Source of the DNA: Dipteris shenzhenensis
Taxonomy: Eukaryota > Polypodiophyta > Polypodiopsida > Gleicheniales
Assembly: GCA_047967505.1 (NCBI GenBank)
Contig: CM106538.1
DNA length: 64,000 bases
Reading direction: 5' to 3' (one strand)
The position numbers and the translations under genes were made by a program. Below the pieces are notes generated by a model that saw only the letters and a program-made list of their open reading frames with translations, was not told where the DNA came from and ran no database searches. Below, piece after piece: positions 11,161-22,084 of this stretch. Within the stretch, counting starts at the first letter, position 1; the number at the start of each line of letters is the position of its first letter.

Positions 11161-11665
11161 TGAGAAGATGCCATGGGGCATCTTCGACTTAGGATAAGAA
11201 GGTTTGATTAAAAAAAAAAGGAATTGTCGCATTGCTATTGAGAATGTGTACCACCAAGCTCACATGGGAGATGCTACCACAACACCATGCATGTGGGAGG
11301 GTGAATTTATTAGGGGAGCCTGCTCCCTTTAGTTTATAAAAGGAGGGGCTATTGCTCGATGCAACACGCTCATTCTTGTATAGCCACCATTCTTGTATTT
11401 TGATTTCGCATCCTTTCAATAAAGTATGCCCCTCCTTACTTGATGTCTCCATCTCCTCATCCCCTCTTTCCATGCATATGCTTCTCATTCCCCTTTCCCT
11501 TGCCTCTTGTGCCATATCTCCCTTCTTCATTGCCAACCCTCCCCTTCCCTTTCCTTACCCATGCTATCGCTTTCTCCCTCTCTCTCCCTCTTCCTAATGT
11601 CCCTAAAGCATCACCATGCTTTGCACCTGTCAGTGTGTGGTGGTTTCTTTTCTTGGCACTAAACA
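11161..11665 (+). repeat. right long direct repeat (probable 3' LTR)
   Basis: Partner of 7433-7922. It keeps TTTATAAAAGG at 11333-11343 (TATA-like) about 75 bases before CAATAAA at 11418-11424, a layout consistent with an LTR promoter and polyadenylation signal. Similarity to the left copy stops near ACTAAACA at 11665. Confidence 0.65.
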
Positions 11666-11767
11666 AGATTAGGTCTCCCAAATCCCATTCAATATCCAAT
11701 TCCACCAACCATGTGAAGGTGGAATTTAGACCCCTATAAAGATCTTGATGTACTAATCTCAACCATC

Positions 11768-11905
11768 ATTACGTCGGGAAAATTTCTAGTGAGAGTGGTA
11801 CTCTTGGCTAAAATTCAAAATATTGCCCACTAGCGCATTGCATCACGGCCCCAAAACTACCCTAAAATAATTTTGTTATTGGCTACACCCGCTCATGGCC
11901 CTGAT
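11768..11905. repeat. dispersed repeat R2, copy 1
   Basis: Matches 19698-19845: ACGTCG.GAAAATTTC, AGTGAGAG/AGCGAGAG, AAATTCAAA.TATT, GCATCGCGTCG-like and TTGGCTACACCC in the same order. No coding content. Confidence 0.7.
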
Positions 11906-12555
11906 ACTTATTGGCATGCAACCTTTCTTTTTACATGCATTCAATATGTAACATATTTCATGATTGCATTGTAAGCAATATACATGGTGCATCATGTACT
12001 TCTTAGACTACATGCATGCAATATGTATCATATTTTAAACTTGCATCACAATCAATTTGCAGAATGCATTATGTATTGTGTTGCATGCATGCGTAACATT
12101 CTCTTATATGCATTACATATTACATTTGTAAGAGTTAAAATTTGCCGGTACCATATGTTGCATTAATTGTGGATTTTTGTACATTATGTAGATATTGTAT
12201 TCATTATAGTTTTTTCACATAGTTTTCCCACTTTCACACAGCTTTTTCTACAAGCAATATTGTAAGAAGCTTGTATGGGACTTGGGGCTAAAGGGATAGC
12301 TGCCTGCTGTGGTGGGGATCTTTAATTGTTGATGAATCATTTTTCCCCTTTTTGACGTCCAAGAAAGACGAAAAAGACCTATTTGGAGGCATCTTTCAAC
12401 CATCTTGCATTAGTGCTTTGCTGGACTGTGGTGGCAAACATGGATAATATCTTCATGAAAGACAAATTTAACTCCTGCCCTCTGACAAAGGGGGACAAAA
12501 CCACCATGTAGGAAGAGGATGATGTAGAGGTGGTAGCACTACAAGGCATAGGCCC
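11906..12555. other. AT-rich spacer, nothing recognised
   Basis: ATGCAT-rich words are common around 11930-12120. No open frame or repeat structure deserves a call. Confidence 0.5.
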
Positions 12556-12907
12556 TGTAGAATCACGTGGGATAGAATAGATGCATCTTGGAAGAGGAGT
12601 GAGAGCACAAGATGTAACCAAAAAGCTGTTCACTATTGATTGTGAGAGAGGTGACTCTCTCTTATAGAAAGGGGAGAAGGTGGCACCTTCCCTACATCAG
12701 TGGCAATCAGCCCCTACATCAGTGGGACTAGCCTAAGCCAAAGGAACCTCCCATGTGGGGGCCTTTGGCTTACATCATCACTTAGGTCACACACTAGACA
12801 CATCATAGCACTTGATGTGCCTCTTCAACACACACAAACACACATGTGACTCCCCTAGATGCACACATGCACCATAGAGCAAGCCCTTGATCACACTTAT
12901 CCCAACA
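12556..12907 (-). repeat. 3' LTR of the truncated Copia derivative (352 bp)
   Basis: On the minus strand it starts TGTTGGGATAAGTG at 12907 directly after a G-rich tract and ends ATTCTACA at 12556. The first ~83 bp (plus orientation) match 14357-14439 with only a couple of differences, including AATCACGTGGG versus AATCATGTGGG. Confidence 0.85.
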
Positions 12908-12925
12908 TACCCCCCCTCAAGGGGT
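12908..12925 (-). other. polypurine tract
   Basis: On the minus strand CCTTGAGGGGGGGTA lies immediately before the LTR start TGTTGG, the expected plus-strand primer position. Confidence 0.75.
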
Positions 12926-13216
12926 TGCCTCTTGCAATGTCAAGGATACATCTAGTCTCATAGTTTCTCATGCCATCTCATGGTGGTCAAGGATAAATCT
13001 ATGGCTAGGATCTCATGCTAGCAAGGGTTCCCAAGGGTGTGAGGTTCACAAAAATGGGATAGACAAAACACATATCACATGGTCTACATCATATGGTGAC
13101 CAGAGGTGATTTACAAAAGACAAGACATATGACATTCTTTTTGGAGTACTACTCCAGGCAGAGAACCTCAAAATTTGACCAAGTGATGATAAACAAAAAT
13201 TCAAAAGACAAAGTGT

Positions 13217-13468
13217 TCAAAAAGCATAGTCTTTCTCTTCAAAGTTTGATTCTTCATTTGCTGATGGTGTTCTTCCTTTAGCTAGATTTGCTTTGTTGTT
13301 GAAGTAGCCCTTCTTGTCTTTGATCAACCAATTAGCTTCTTCTTTTGTCTTTTCCTTTCCATTCACAACATTCCATATCCCCTTTTTCATAAGCATAAAC
13401 TTAGCTTTTGTTTGCCAAGTATGGAAACTAGTTCCATCAAACTTATCAGAAAAGGTCTTAGCTTCCAT
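13217..13468 (-). pseudogene. Copia gag N-terminal fragment
   Basis: Eighty-three codons reading MEAKTFSDKFDGTSFHTWQ and then KFMLMKKGIWNVVNG match the N-terminal part of Copia Gag (UBN2/DUF4219 type: KFDGTNF.W...M...L....W.VV.G). A stop follows soon after and no zinc knuckle or protease is found between here and the 3' LTR. It may be the only coding piece this element ever carried, or the residue of a larger deletion. The initiating Met and its position downstream of the primer site both fit a gag start. Confidence 0.8.
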
Positions 13469-14342
13469 GGCAATGTCTTACCCGAGGGTAGTGTTTAATG
13501 CCTTACAACTGAAATATGAGCAATAAAAAATAATCCTTCAAAGAGTGACAACTTGAATACTTTGACTTGGATTTCTCTATGTGACTTAAGTAAATGTCAA
13601 AGCATGAGGCAATTAGTCAGAACAACACATGCAAGATGTCCAAGCAAAGATGACCAAGAACATGCTAGAAAATGAGCATAGCAAATTGAAAATAAGTCTT
13701 GGTCAAACTACCAGTCAAACTTTGACTGCCCAAAGTCACAAACTTAGACTAGCATGGTCAAGCTTCCATGGCCAAAGAGGCAACTCGAAAATTTGCTCCA
13801 AATCGACATGTAGAGGCCGAAACTCAAAGGGATTTTGTAGTGGGGAGGAAGGAAAACATGTAGGGCTTCTCCCTTAGAGAGGACTTTTGCACATGATAAG
13901 CATGTCGACTAGCACTGTAGAAGAACCCCGAACTATATTTTTGACGAATTCGACCCGAATCTTGCTCCAAATGAGCTCAGACTTGATGAGAAACAAGGTA
14001 GTGATGTCGCCCAGCTCCCTCTAGAAGGGATTTAACAATGTTGCTCTCCATAGTGAGAACTAAGAAGAAGATTGACACAGCTTCCTGAGGCAATGCCGCC
14101 CCAAAAAATGGTGAGATAGCATGTATAGCTCATTCTGTAGATTCACCCTAGCCTTGCGAAGATCTCTTGAAAGATGAGAGGCTGAAAATGCGATCTTAAA
14201 GAGAAATCTCACTTCCAAAATTGACTTTGGCAAGGGAAGGTGGAAGATAGAGGTGAGGAAGGAGATGATGATGTGGCACCTAACTAGGGCTTAGGCTAGA
14301 GAGAGCATCTAATACTAGGCTAGGCTAGATCTAGAACCTAAA

Positions 14343-14354
14343 GCTCTGATACCA
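14343..14354 (-). other. primer binding site (tRNA-iMet)
   Basis: The minus strand reads TGGTATCAGAGC, the standard plant Copia primer site, two bases inside the LTR end at 14357. Confidence 0.9.
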
Positions 14355-14519
14355 AATGTAGAATCATGTGGGATAGAATAGATGCATCTTGGAAGAGGAG
14401 TGAGAGCACAAGATGTAACCAAAAAGTTGTTCACTATTTTGTGGCAATATACGCTATAAAATAGATGCATCTTCATTGTTTTAATGATGCTCTTTTGCAG
14501 TACAAAAAGTACAATGCAT

Positions 14520-15357
14520 TATGGTCATATGGATGACATTTTCATGTGGAACGCATCGATTCAAAGAGAGTCATGTATGATTGTGGAGTCATGGTTGACT
14601 TCACACAAGATAGCTGAGCAAATGCTTCGGATACCAATCCTCTCTCCTCACAGTTGGATTATTATGGAACCATATGCAAAATCTATAAAATTGATTTTAG
14701 ATTATTTAGTATTTTCATTCTTGATGTAAAATGGTTTAGAACTATTTACAATGGTCCCCATGTGACAGTGAGAAAAGATAGTAGCGGTTTCTTTGTAATA
14801 GACTCCACCAAACTTTGGACCGATGAAAGTGATACTTTTGTTCTTCTCGAGCATTATGAGCAGGTGCATACTAATGATTTAATTAATCAAAGCTTTCATT
14901 TTTAAAGATCCATTGATACATGTACTTAAGCAGCATTTGGTACCCATCTTCAATATAGGTGGTTTTTCATCCAGACCATTCTGATCCAAGATAGTGGTAC
15001 ATGATCCAAGTTGCACCACAAAGTAAGCAAATTTTTAAAGATAGAGATGTGGAAATGGAGATGCCACTACCAATGCCAGATCCAATTGATCCATATGGAT
15101 CTAGCAAAGAAGATGAAGATCACAATATGAGCCAAGAGGAAGATGCGCACAATGACATCATACAAGAGGAAGATGGAGATCACGATATTGAGGAAGAAGA
15201 TGACGATCATCAAGAATTGCCACACTTTATTGAAGAAGATGATCAAGTCTTAGGTGAACGTATGATGCTAGAGTGTGATGATGATATAGGAGATCAACTG
15301 GGTATAGAGTTTGAGATAGACTTGTTTGGCGCATTAGACTTAGCTCAGGATGATTAG
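14520..15357 (+). pseudogene. CACTA-associated DUF4216-type protein, broken
   Basis: The frames read ERIDSKRVMYDCGVMV, then YYGTICKIYKIDFRLFSIF, ILDVKWFRTIYNG, SSGFFVIDSTKLWTDESDTF and VLLEHYEQV. This is the C-terminal DUF4216 region found in proteins of plant CACTA transposons. A frameshift and stops separate it from a 118-codon run (15001-15357) beginning IQVAPQSKQIFKDRDVEMEM and continuing as a Glu/Asp-rich tail with repeated EEDxDH units. The family accompanies the TNP2-like transposase; its own role is not established. With the upstream half absent and the frame broken, this copy is dead. Confidence 0.75.
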
Positions 15358-15591
15358 CTCAGGATGAAGCCGTTGATGTAAATGCTCTTCATTGATTTTT
15401 TTCATCTCAAACTTGGACATGAATATATGAGCTTAAAAGGCTTGATGTACATGCTCTTGTACTTTTATTCTCTCAAAGGATCAAACATGTATAAAAAGGA
15501 AAAAAAAATTGTCATTGGGAAAAACTATCTTTTAAGGCTGGTATGGGAAAAAACACTCTCTATAAAACATTGCTATAGGAAACTATCTCAG

Positions 15592-15700
15592 TGTCACTAT
15601 ATAACGACCATTCACAAGTCTAATAAGTGTCGCTATATAGCAACGCTCTTTAAACATCGCTATATGGTGACACTTGCCTAAAGTCGCTATATAGCGACAC
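15592..15700. repeat. CACTA subterminal palindromes
   Basis: Four related palindromes on GTCGCTATATAGCGAC lie at about 15592, 15629, 15655 and 15683, the last being perfect. Repeated short motifs in both orientations near CACTA ends are transposase-accessory binding sites in the studied elements (TNPA in Spm), so that role is likely here too. Confidence 0.75.
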
Positions 15701-15794
15701 TAAACAAATCCCGCTTTGGTTATCGATGATTAGCACCCTGCGCATGCTAAACGTCGATGCTTAAGCATTGGAATAGGACCTGTGTGTAGTAGTG

Positions 15795-17084
15795 TAGTAG
15801 AGTGAGAGTTGAAAGGGAGTCCAAATACAACAAATACAAGCAAAGACTTTCCATAAAAAGAGGAATGCATGTAGTGAGGGGTGGGTGAGGTGGTACCAAG
15901 GCCTCATATGAGACAATAACACAAGCTTCTAGAGGAGGGTTCTTCTCCTTACCAATGAGATTGAGATTTTCTCCTAGTGCTCCCTTGCCAAAGAAAACTC
16001 AAGAATAAATAGTCCAAGAGGAGATGGTGAAAAATCCTCGGGGGTTTCATCTCAAAAAAAATTAGTGTACCATGTGCATTCAAGAAGAGGGGTATTTTAA
16101 ATCAAAATTTTAAAAAAATTTAATAGGATCACAATAACAGGAGAGGTTTTAAAATATAACTTTGGGAAAAAACCACTTGGTTCGTAAGTAAAGAGGGGTG
16201 GTTTTTATTCGGGGGGAAAATTTAGTTGAGGGGTTTTTAAAATACTTCTTGAATGCATGTGATAGATACAATTTCTTAGTAGTGAACTCCCCGAGGAAAA
16301 ACCAAGAACTACCATTTCACATTGTAGAGAAAGCTCAGCAGTCCTAGTGAGTCAATAACCAATCATGCAAAGTAGGAAGGAAAGAGCTAGGAAGAGAAGT
16401 TGCTTCCAACTCAAAAGAGAATGTTCAAGACCAATTGAATTAATACTTAGAGAATCCTCTGAAGGCCAAAAAAAATAGGAAGACTCATAGACCTCTAAAA
16501 CTCAATCTGTGGGAGCTGGAGTGGGAGGAAGACATGCAGACTTTCAAAAACCTAGTCAAGCAAAGATATCTTATAACTCAAGTACATATGTCACTACTAT
16601 GATCTATGGAATGGCTTAGCATACTGCACTTGTTGGTTACCTTTTGAGCCTCAAACCCCCCATGACTATGATGGAAACTTGGATACACACCAACTGGGCA
16701 AGAAAGGGATTGGTGGTGACAAATGTTAGATTCCTAATAAAAGGTTATTTTGTATTTCTTTTTTAAAGAGTGGATATGGTTGCAAGAGCCCCATCATGGT
16801 CTATGGACAATTCAAAACCAACCTCTCTATCTACCTTGGTGATCTCATAAATTTTCTCCTAACAATTTGATGCCTACCAGAATTCCTATTTGGGTAAAGT
16901 TCTCTACATTGCCTTTGTCTCTATGTAACCAACTTCCTATGTTGTGCAATGCTTTGGGTGATGTACTAAGTGTTGATAAAGAGAACTTTATTAACCCTAG
17001 GGTAAACCCTCATAGATGGACATAGTAGAAGAACTTCCCAATACTCTTGTAATCCATAATTGAAATGGGAGTATATTTAGAGAA
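15795..17084. other. spacer containing dispersed repeat R1, copy 2 (16135-16300)
   Basis: The 16135-16300 block matches 3055-3215: TAAGTAAAGAGGGGTGG, TTTTTATTCGGGGGG, TTGAGGGGTTTTT, GTGATAGATA and AGTAGTGAACTCCCC. It lies about 340 bases right of the CACTA terminus. The remaining sequence shows no gene. Confidence 0.65.
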
Positions 17085-17735
17085 CAATAGTTACTCCACA
17101 AAAACTTGCCTAACTCTTGTTTCCTTTGTGGTTTAGCTAGTCATGCACTCAAAATTTCCCCCCAAAAAATAGTAATCCCAAAGCCTAAGCAACCCCACTC
17201 CCAAGCCCCCAATGGCACCTTTTGGGAAGTGAGTTCCTACCTCTAGTAGAACCCCTAATATGCCTTTAGTGAAAGGGGGACCTCCCTCTAGTCCTACTAT
17301 ATCTCTTAACAAGGGAAAGGACAAGTGTCCCCCTTCTATACCCACTAAGAAATTTTTTGAAACCCTTGTAGGTTATGAAACTAAATATTGGATTAAAAAA
17401 AACTAGAACAACATGCAAGATGTAGAAGTTGAGCTGGGAGGGTCCAAGGACTTTAAAGATGGCATCACTAGGACTAGTGAGATGGCCACGGACTCTATAA
17501 ATGGTTCAAACTTTGAATAAGAGCTCCCTAAATCCTCCCAAGGGGAGAGAGATGTTTTATTTCAAGGAAAATCCTTCACAAATGTTTAGAACAAGAGAAA
17601 ATAGTTCAAAATAACTAGTCCACAAGTAGACAAACCCAATCCCAGTGCTAAAAGAATGGTAAGTAATATGATCTCATTCACTACTTTAAATGTCAGAGGT
17701 CTAATGGACCCTGGAAGAAGTGTGGAGCTAGCCCA
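17085..17735 (+). pseudogene. LINE ORF1 tail joined to ORF2 endonuclease start, copy B
   Basis: KNLPNSCFLCGLASHALK encodes the same zinc-knuckle region as copy A, with the last Cys position changed to Ser. A Pro/Ser/Lys-rich tail follows (PLVKGGPPSSP, KGKDKCPPSIPTKK), with a few stops. At about 17659-17730 ISFTTLNVRGLMDPGR appears, the typical opening of an L1-type endonuclease (LNVRGL). Homology stops at about 17735, so the catalytic endonuclease residues and the reverse transcriptase are absent. Knuckle, tail and endonuclease start keep the order seen in intact plant LINEs. Confidence 0.75.
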
Positions 17736-19204
17736 CTGGGCTGAGATCTAATTCCCTTTCTCCTCATGTTTTAGTGCTCGGTGGTGTTGGCTCTCATCAG
17801 CCATGTGTGTCGTGGCTAAGATTCCACTAAGCTGGTAAGTGGCACCACATGGAGCCTTCTTCATGATTAGCAGTCCCCGTCTGGGGATTCCACCACAGAG
17901 TCCTACAATTAATATGGATGGAATCCCAAGCTCCAGCCATCGCGATGGCTCAAACTTTATAATATATGTAAGATCCATGGCATTTGGCTTGATCCACACA
18001 CGCTTTGCTACTTTGCTCCACACCCCTCCTTTAGCTCTTTTCTGCCCCTGCTCGACTTTGCTCCATGCTCCCTCCTCCAACTCTCATCACTGCATCTGCT
18101 CCCCTCATCATCTTCTACTCACCCACTCATCTTCAGCATGCCAAGTACCAACCCCCCTCGATGCTCTCTGATCCCAATAATATATGCCTTCTCATATAAG
18201 GTGATTGCATTGCACTCACCTAGAGTAGAAATGCTAGCACTAGTGGAGACCCTTCGTTCCCACAGGCGATTCCCCACACATCTAAATCTCATCACCTTAG
18301 ATAACATGCTCACAGAGGGCCTCTTTATGGTTGTGATGTATGGGTTCCCCCTAGATCTCGACAAAGGCCTCAATATTTTCATAGAAGAGTATTCTTGGCT
18401 TGCTGGGGGGGCATAATCTGAGTCCTGGCAATGTGCACTGGTCTTCGGCCTCTCGATTGTATCCTCCTTTGGCTCCCTAAAAATTTTTAATGGAACAAGC
18501 TAGACTAGCGAAAAACTGAGTTATATAAATTTCCTCTTGCTATAATGAGGCTCTCAGCAATGGCTGGATGTAATCTTTTGGGCTCTCAACGATCCTTTGG
18601 CTCACTTAATGTAATGTTTTGGTCTCTAAGGCATTTATAAAATCTCTTTTTGTTCAATTTGAGACTCTCAGTATGCACTATTGTTAACTTTTATATTTGT
18701 ATTTGAATTGTTATGGCCGCTACCTATAATCTTTTGTTTAAGGCTCTCAGCAATTGCCGAGTTTTTATAAATGTAAGATTCTTTGTTCAACTTTTTCTCA
18801 GTATAAGTTGTTAATTTTTATATAACCTGTTACTGGATGTAGATGTACATTGTAATCTCTTTTGCTCAATTTTCACTCGATAAATTATACTTTTACCCTC
18901 ATTTATATTTAATGCAACAAGGACTAAAATACCAGGAAAGAAGGACTACAATTGCCTTGGTTTATGACCAAAATAGCGCTAAAATAACTCCAACGCACTG
19001 TTGTGGTTGCATGGAGATACATCTAGAAAAATACAATTAAGGTTTCAGAAAATGCAATTTATGATATGGACCTTGAGGGGTTCCCTCTAGGGGCAAGGGC
19101 CATATCGACATAGCGTGGTAGCTTTCATAGATCTCCTTTTGTTTGCCACCATGCTAGTCATCATAGACCTCCTCTTGTAATATGTAAAAATAGGTAACAG
19201 AGCT
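17736..19204. other. spacer with weak direct repeats, no gene recognised
   Basis: Open frames around 17748-18416 do not resemble known proteins. From 18540 to 18800 words such as GGCTCTCAGCAAT and GTAATCTTTTG recur about 190 bases apart, suggesting an old tandem duplication. Confidence 0.45.
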
Positions 19205-19695
19205 ATAACTCCAAGAACCATCACGATGGTCTCTCTAAGACAACCTTGAATTCTAGGTGATGACAAGTGGTCTGCGCTGAGGCAATGCTCAAAATGATAG
19301 ATTGCATCTCATTATTACGCCAAAAACTAGCGCGATTGTCTCTCTAAGCCAATCTATGATTTGCATGGGCTGCGGGCAAAGAAGCGGTAAAAGGCTGCAT
19401 GATGACAGGTAGTTAGGCCAGAGACTATGCTACGACGGTGCTCAAAATGATAGATTGCATCTAATTACTATGGCAAGAACTAGCGCGGTGGTCTCTCTAA
19501 GCTAACCTTCAATTTTAATGATCTACATGGGTGTGTGCCCAGTGACAAGTGGCAAAGCTAGAACAAAAGTCTGTGCGATGATAAGTGATCAGGCGGTGTA
19601 GGCCAGAGACTGCGCTACACAAAGCAGTGCAGAGATACCATGTGTCGAGCTATGTGGTGTTTTGAACAAATAGATTGTGTCTCATTATTATGCTA
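19205..19695. repeat. irregular tandem repeat, about three units of 110-200 bp
   Basis: Each unit opens with an (A)CTAGCGCGGTGGTCTCTCTAAG-like word (about 19215, 19330, 19481) and closes with CAAAATGATAGATTGCATCT and CATTATTA. TGATGACAAGTGGTC and GGCCAGAGACT recur inside. Unit length varies by indels. No coding frame is conserved across units. Confidence 0.8.
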
Positions 19696-19697
19696 GT

Positions 19698-19845
19698 CTG
19701 CCTTCATGACGTCGAGAAAATTTCCAGCGAGAGCGTGGGTGTGTGCGAAATTCAAATATTCACCCTGAAGTGCATCGCGTCGTGGGCCAAAAATGGCCCT
19801 TAAAATAGTTCCACAATTGGCTACACCCAAGCAAACATTGACCCA
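19698..19845. repeat. dispersed repeat R2, copy 2
   Basis: Partner of 11768-11905 with the same word order (ACGTCGAGAAAATTTC ... TTGGCTACACCC). In this copy it directly abuts the tandem array at 19205-19695. Confidence 0.7.
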
Positions 19846-19849
19846 AGTA

Positions 19850-21340
19850 TAAGTAGAATTAGCAATACGAGAGGTAGCATACGGGATATATATACAGTAG
19901 AAGATGAAGAAGGGAGTCGGGTTGCAAGGCGCATGCTACGTAGGTAGCTTAGTATCACCTACGAGGAGATAGAGAGCTAAAAAGGTAAGGATCATCACCT
20001 AAACAAGAGAAGGTGTCAAGGCAAGATATCAAACCAATGTACTGTGATGGTGAGAGAAGTAAGGCATCACAAACCAAAGGCCGCGAGCTATGAAAGCTAT
20101 TGTCAAGCCACCATGAGGTGATGAATGGGATTAGAAAGAAATGGAGCACGATAAACGCTAATGTAAATACCTGATTCTCCTAACACAGACAATATAGGGA
20201 GCCAGTTACTGAAGTATAGGAAGTATTGTGAGAACAGGAGCAAAAAGAAACCTTAAGCAAAACTATTAACGTGGCAAAATGAAAGAGGGTCGAAAGAAAT
20301 GCATTATTGATGCATACCTGGGATGTCAACAAAGATGCTCAGGGTATACGGATGTCCTGAACCTTGTAGCTTGTAGGAGATAGGATATAGAAATTCGCAG
20401 TCCCTGAAAGTAGAGCTTACAACTGGTATAGGGGATAGTGTAGGGAAATTCTCCATGTTACAACACTATACTATGAAAGAAAATGTTGAGAAAGGGATGA
20501 AGAAGATTCTCATAGTGCCTATAAACCATAATTAGTATCATGCCACCGCTTCTCTTCAAGGCTACACCTGGTCCCTAGGATGATCATTTCAACCCTATAA
20601 ATCAACATACTTTTCTCAACTAGTACATCAATTATCATCACCATATAGCAAACAATCCTACCATGATAGTTACTACCAATGATTACCACCGGAGTGCCAA
20701 CTATCTTGTCCATGTGAACATATTAAAATAGAACCCAATTCTCACTATCTAATGCTAGAAACCTCTGATGTAGACATTAAAATCAATATAGCATACTTTC
20801 ACTATCATAATCTACATGACTCCAAGTAACTATAAAGGAGACTCTAAAGATTACAAAGAGACATTACACAAAGAGAGAGCGGTTTTGAATTTGAGGTAGG
20901 GCACAAATGTATATTCCCATATATATCCAATGCCAAGTGTCACACAACCATGGAACCTTCATAGGTAACATCATAAAATTAAAGAAACACCCATACCAAC
21001 CAAAGTAATTTTTTACAAATGTTCCATGCCATCGTCAAGCTGAAAGCCCAATCTTATCCAAGTATGTTTGTTCTTGCAATCAACCCAAACCATAAAAAGA
21101 CATAAATTGTGTTGCAATTCTTGGTGCGGCATCAGCCTGTAGTTAGATGCTCACAGTACATCAATCCACCATCAAAGAAAAAGTATCACTCGATAGATTA
21201 CCAACGTATACCGAGAAGCCCTCTGTATATCACTCATCCCTCAAGGAAGTAGTTCCCTCCTATGCATAACAAGTAGACACACCACTAAAAATATGAGTAC
21301 TTGGGTGCAATTAGTATCTTGCTCTAGACAATGATGTATC
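19850..21340. other. AT-rich spacer, nothing recognised
   Basis: No coding, RNA or repeat signal was strong enough to call. Confidence 0.5.
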
Positions 21341-21354
21341 TAGGTGTAATGATG

Positions 21355-21692
21355 AAGTGTATGTGCATGTGTGTATGTGTGTATGTGTGTAAAACACTTG
21401 CAATCTGTTAGTGTGACTTGGTAAAGGACAAACTCACGTGTGTGTGTGCTTGTGTATACATGTGTGCATGCATGTGTTGTGTGCACGCATGCATGCATGC
21501 ATGCATGCGCCCATGTGCATGCATGCTTGCATGTGTGCACGTGCGTGCGTGCATGCGTGCATGCGTGTGTGTGTGAAGGGGAATGTGAGTATGTGTGTGC
21601 ATGATTATGTGTGAATGATGATGGCATACATGTGTACGAGTATGTGAGAATGAATAATAGTGTGCATTCCAATGAAGAGGAGTGTGTGAAAT

Positions 21693-21724
<32 letters not shown>
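21355..21724. repeat. TG / GCAT simple-sequence block
   Basis: Alternating purine-pyrimidine words dominate: TGTGTATG runs, five tandem GCAT units near 21488-21510, GTGCGTGC words, and a pure TG run at 21695-21724. Long His/Thr/Cys open frames on the minus strand are translations of this block, not proteins. Confidence 0.9.
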
Positions 21725-21725
<1 letters not shown>

Positions 21726-21750
21726 CCCACCCCGAAGGATAAGACCACAT

Positions 21751-21790
21751 GGTGAGGGGTAAGCCCACCATGTGGAACTTACCCCTCACC
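21751..21790. repeat. perfect 13-bp inverted repeat (hairpin)
   Basis: GGTGAGGGGTAAG at 21751-21763 is followed after 14 bases by CTTACCCCTCACC at 21778-21790. The loop itself holds CCACCATGTGG, which pairs with CCACATGGTG overlapping the left arm, so two alternative stems are possible. There is no T-run and no sign of a bacterial terminator. Confidence 0.8.
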
Positions 21791-22084
21791 TGTAAAGAGA
21801 TTAACGAGTTTTGAAATGTCAAACCGTAAACCAAGAAAGGTGTTATTTTTCAAGAAATTCATGTTATTTTTGGTGATCAAGTGCATATTAAATCCATTTT
21901 TCTCAGAAACAATCCAAGACAAGCTTTTTGTTAAAAAATATAAGATCATCCATAAACTGCGCCAAGAGATAGAAGGCTTTCAGTTTCTCCATGTCTTTCA
22001 GTCTTGCGTGCATGCGTGTGTGTGTGTGGGTGTGTGTACACACACATGCACACATGCATGTATGCACGCACATGGCTATGATGA

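Larger units (their letters stand above)
7433..11665 (+). mobile_element. probable gag-only (non-autonomous) LTR retrotransposon
   Basis: Two long direct repeats (about 7433-7922 and 11161-11665) flank roughly 3.2 kb that contains a gag-like remnant with a zinc knuckle but no protease, reverse transcriptase or integrase. The repeats carry a TATA-like box and an AATAAA-type signal in the order expected for plus-strand LTRs. This is the plan of TR-GAG elements, which are mobilised by proteins supplied in trans. I found neither a target-site duplication nor a standard primer site next to the left repeat, so boundaries are approximate. Two separate insertions of a repeat flanking unrelated DNA remains possible. 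A CT-rich tract, a TG microsatellite and a minisatellite fill the interior. Confidence 0.5.
12556..14439 (-). mobile_element. non-autonomous Copia-type element, 5' LTR truncated
   Basis: On the minus strand the order is: a truncated 5' LTR (14439-14357), a tRNA-iMet primer site (14354-14343), a leader, a gag fragment (13468-13217), a purine tract (12925-12908) and a complete 3' LTR (12907-12556). LTR ends are TG...CA. The internal region is only about 1.45 kb, so pol is missing altogether. The 5' LTR matches the 3' LTR for only its last ~83 bp and then breaks off at 14440 against CACTA transposon sequence, so the left target-site partner is lost and no target duplication can be tested. Confidence 0.8.
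14440..15794 (+). mobile_element. 3' end of a CACTA (En/Spm) DNA transposon, 5' part missing
   Basis: The right end is CCTGTGTGTAGTAGTG at 15779-15794. Its reverse complement starts CACTACTACACA, the hallmark CACTA terminus, and it is followed by TAG. Inside it lie subterminal palindromes (15592-15700), an acidic-tail frame and DUF4216-type coding sequence. The left end is not a CACTA terminus: at 14440 it joins the middle of a Copia LTR, so an internal deletion or rearrangement removed the 5' half and the transposase core. Confidence 0.75.

Noticed and set aside
17748-18080. 110-codon frames on both strands
   Set aside because: Mirror open frames with no recognised domain, typical of chance or an old repeat.
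21340-21834. Long His/Thr/Cys-rich open frames
   Set aside because: They are translations of TG/GCAT simple sequence; no start context or homology.
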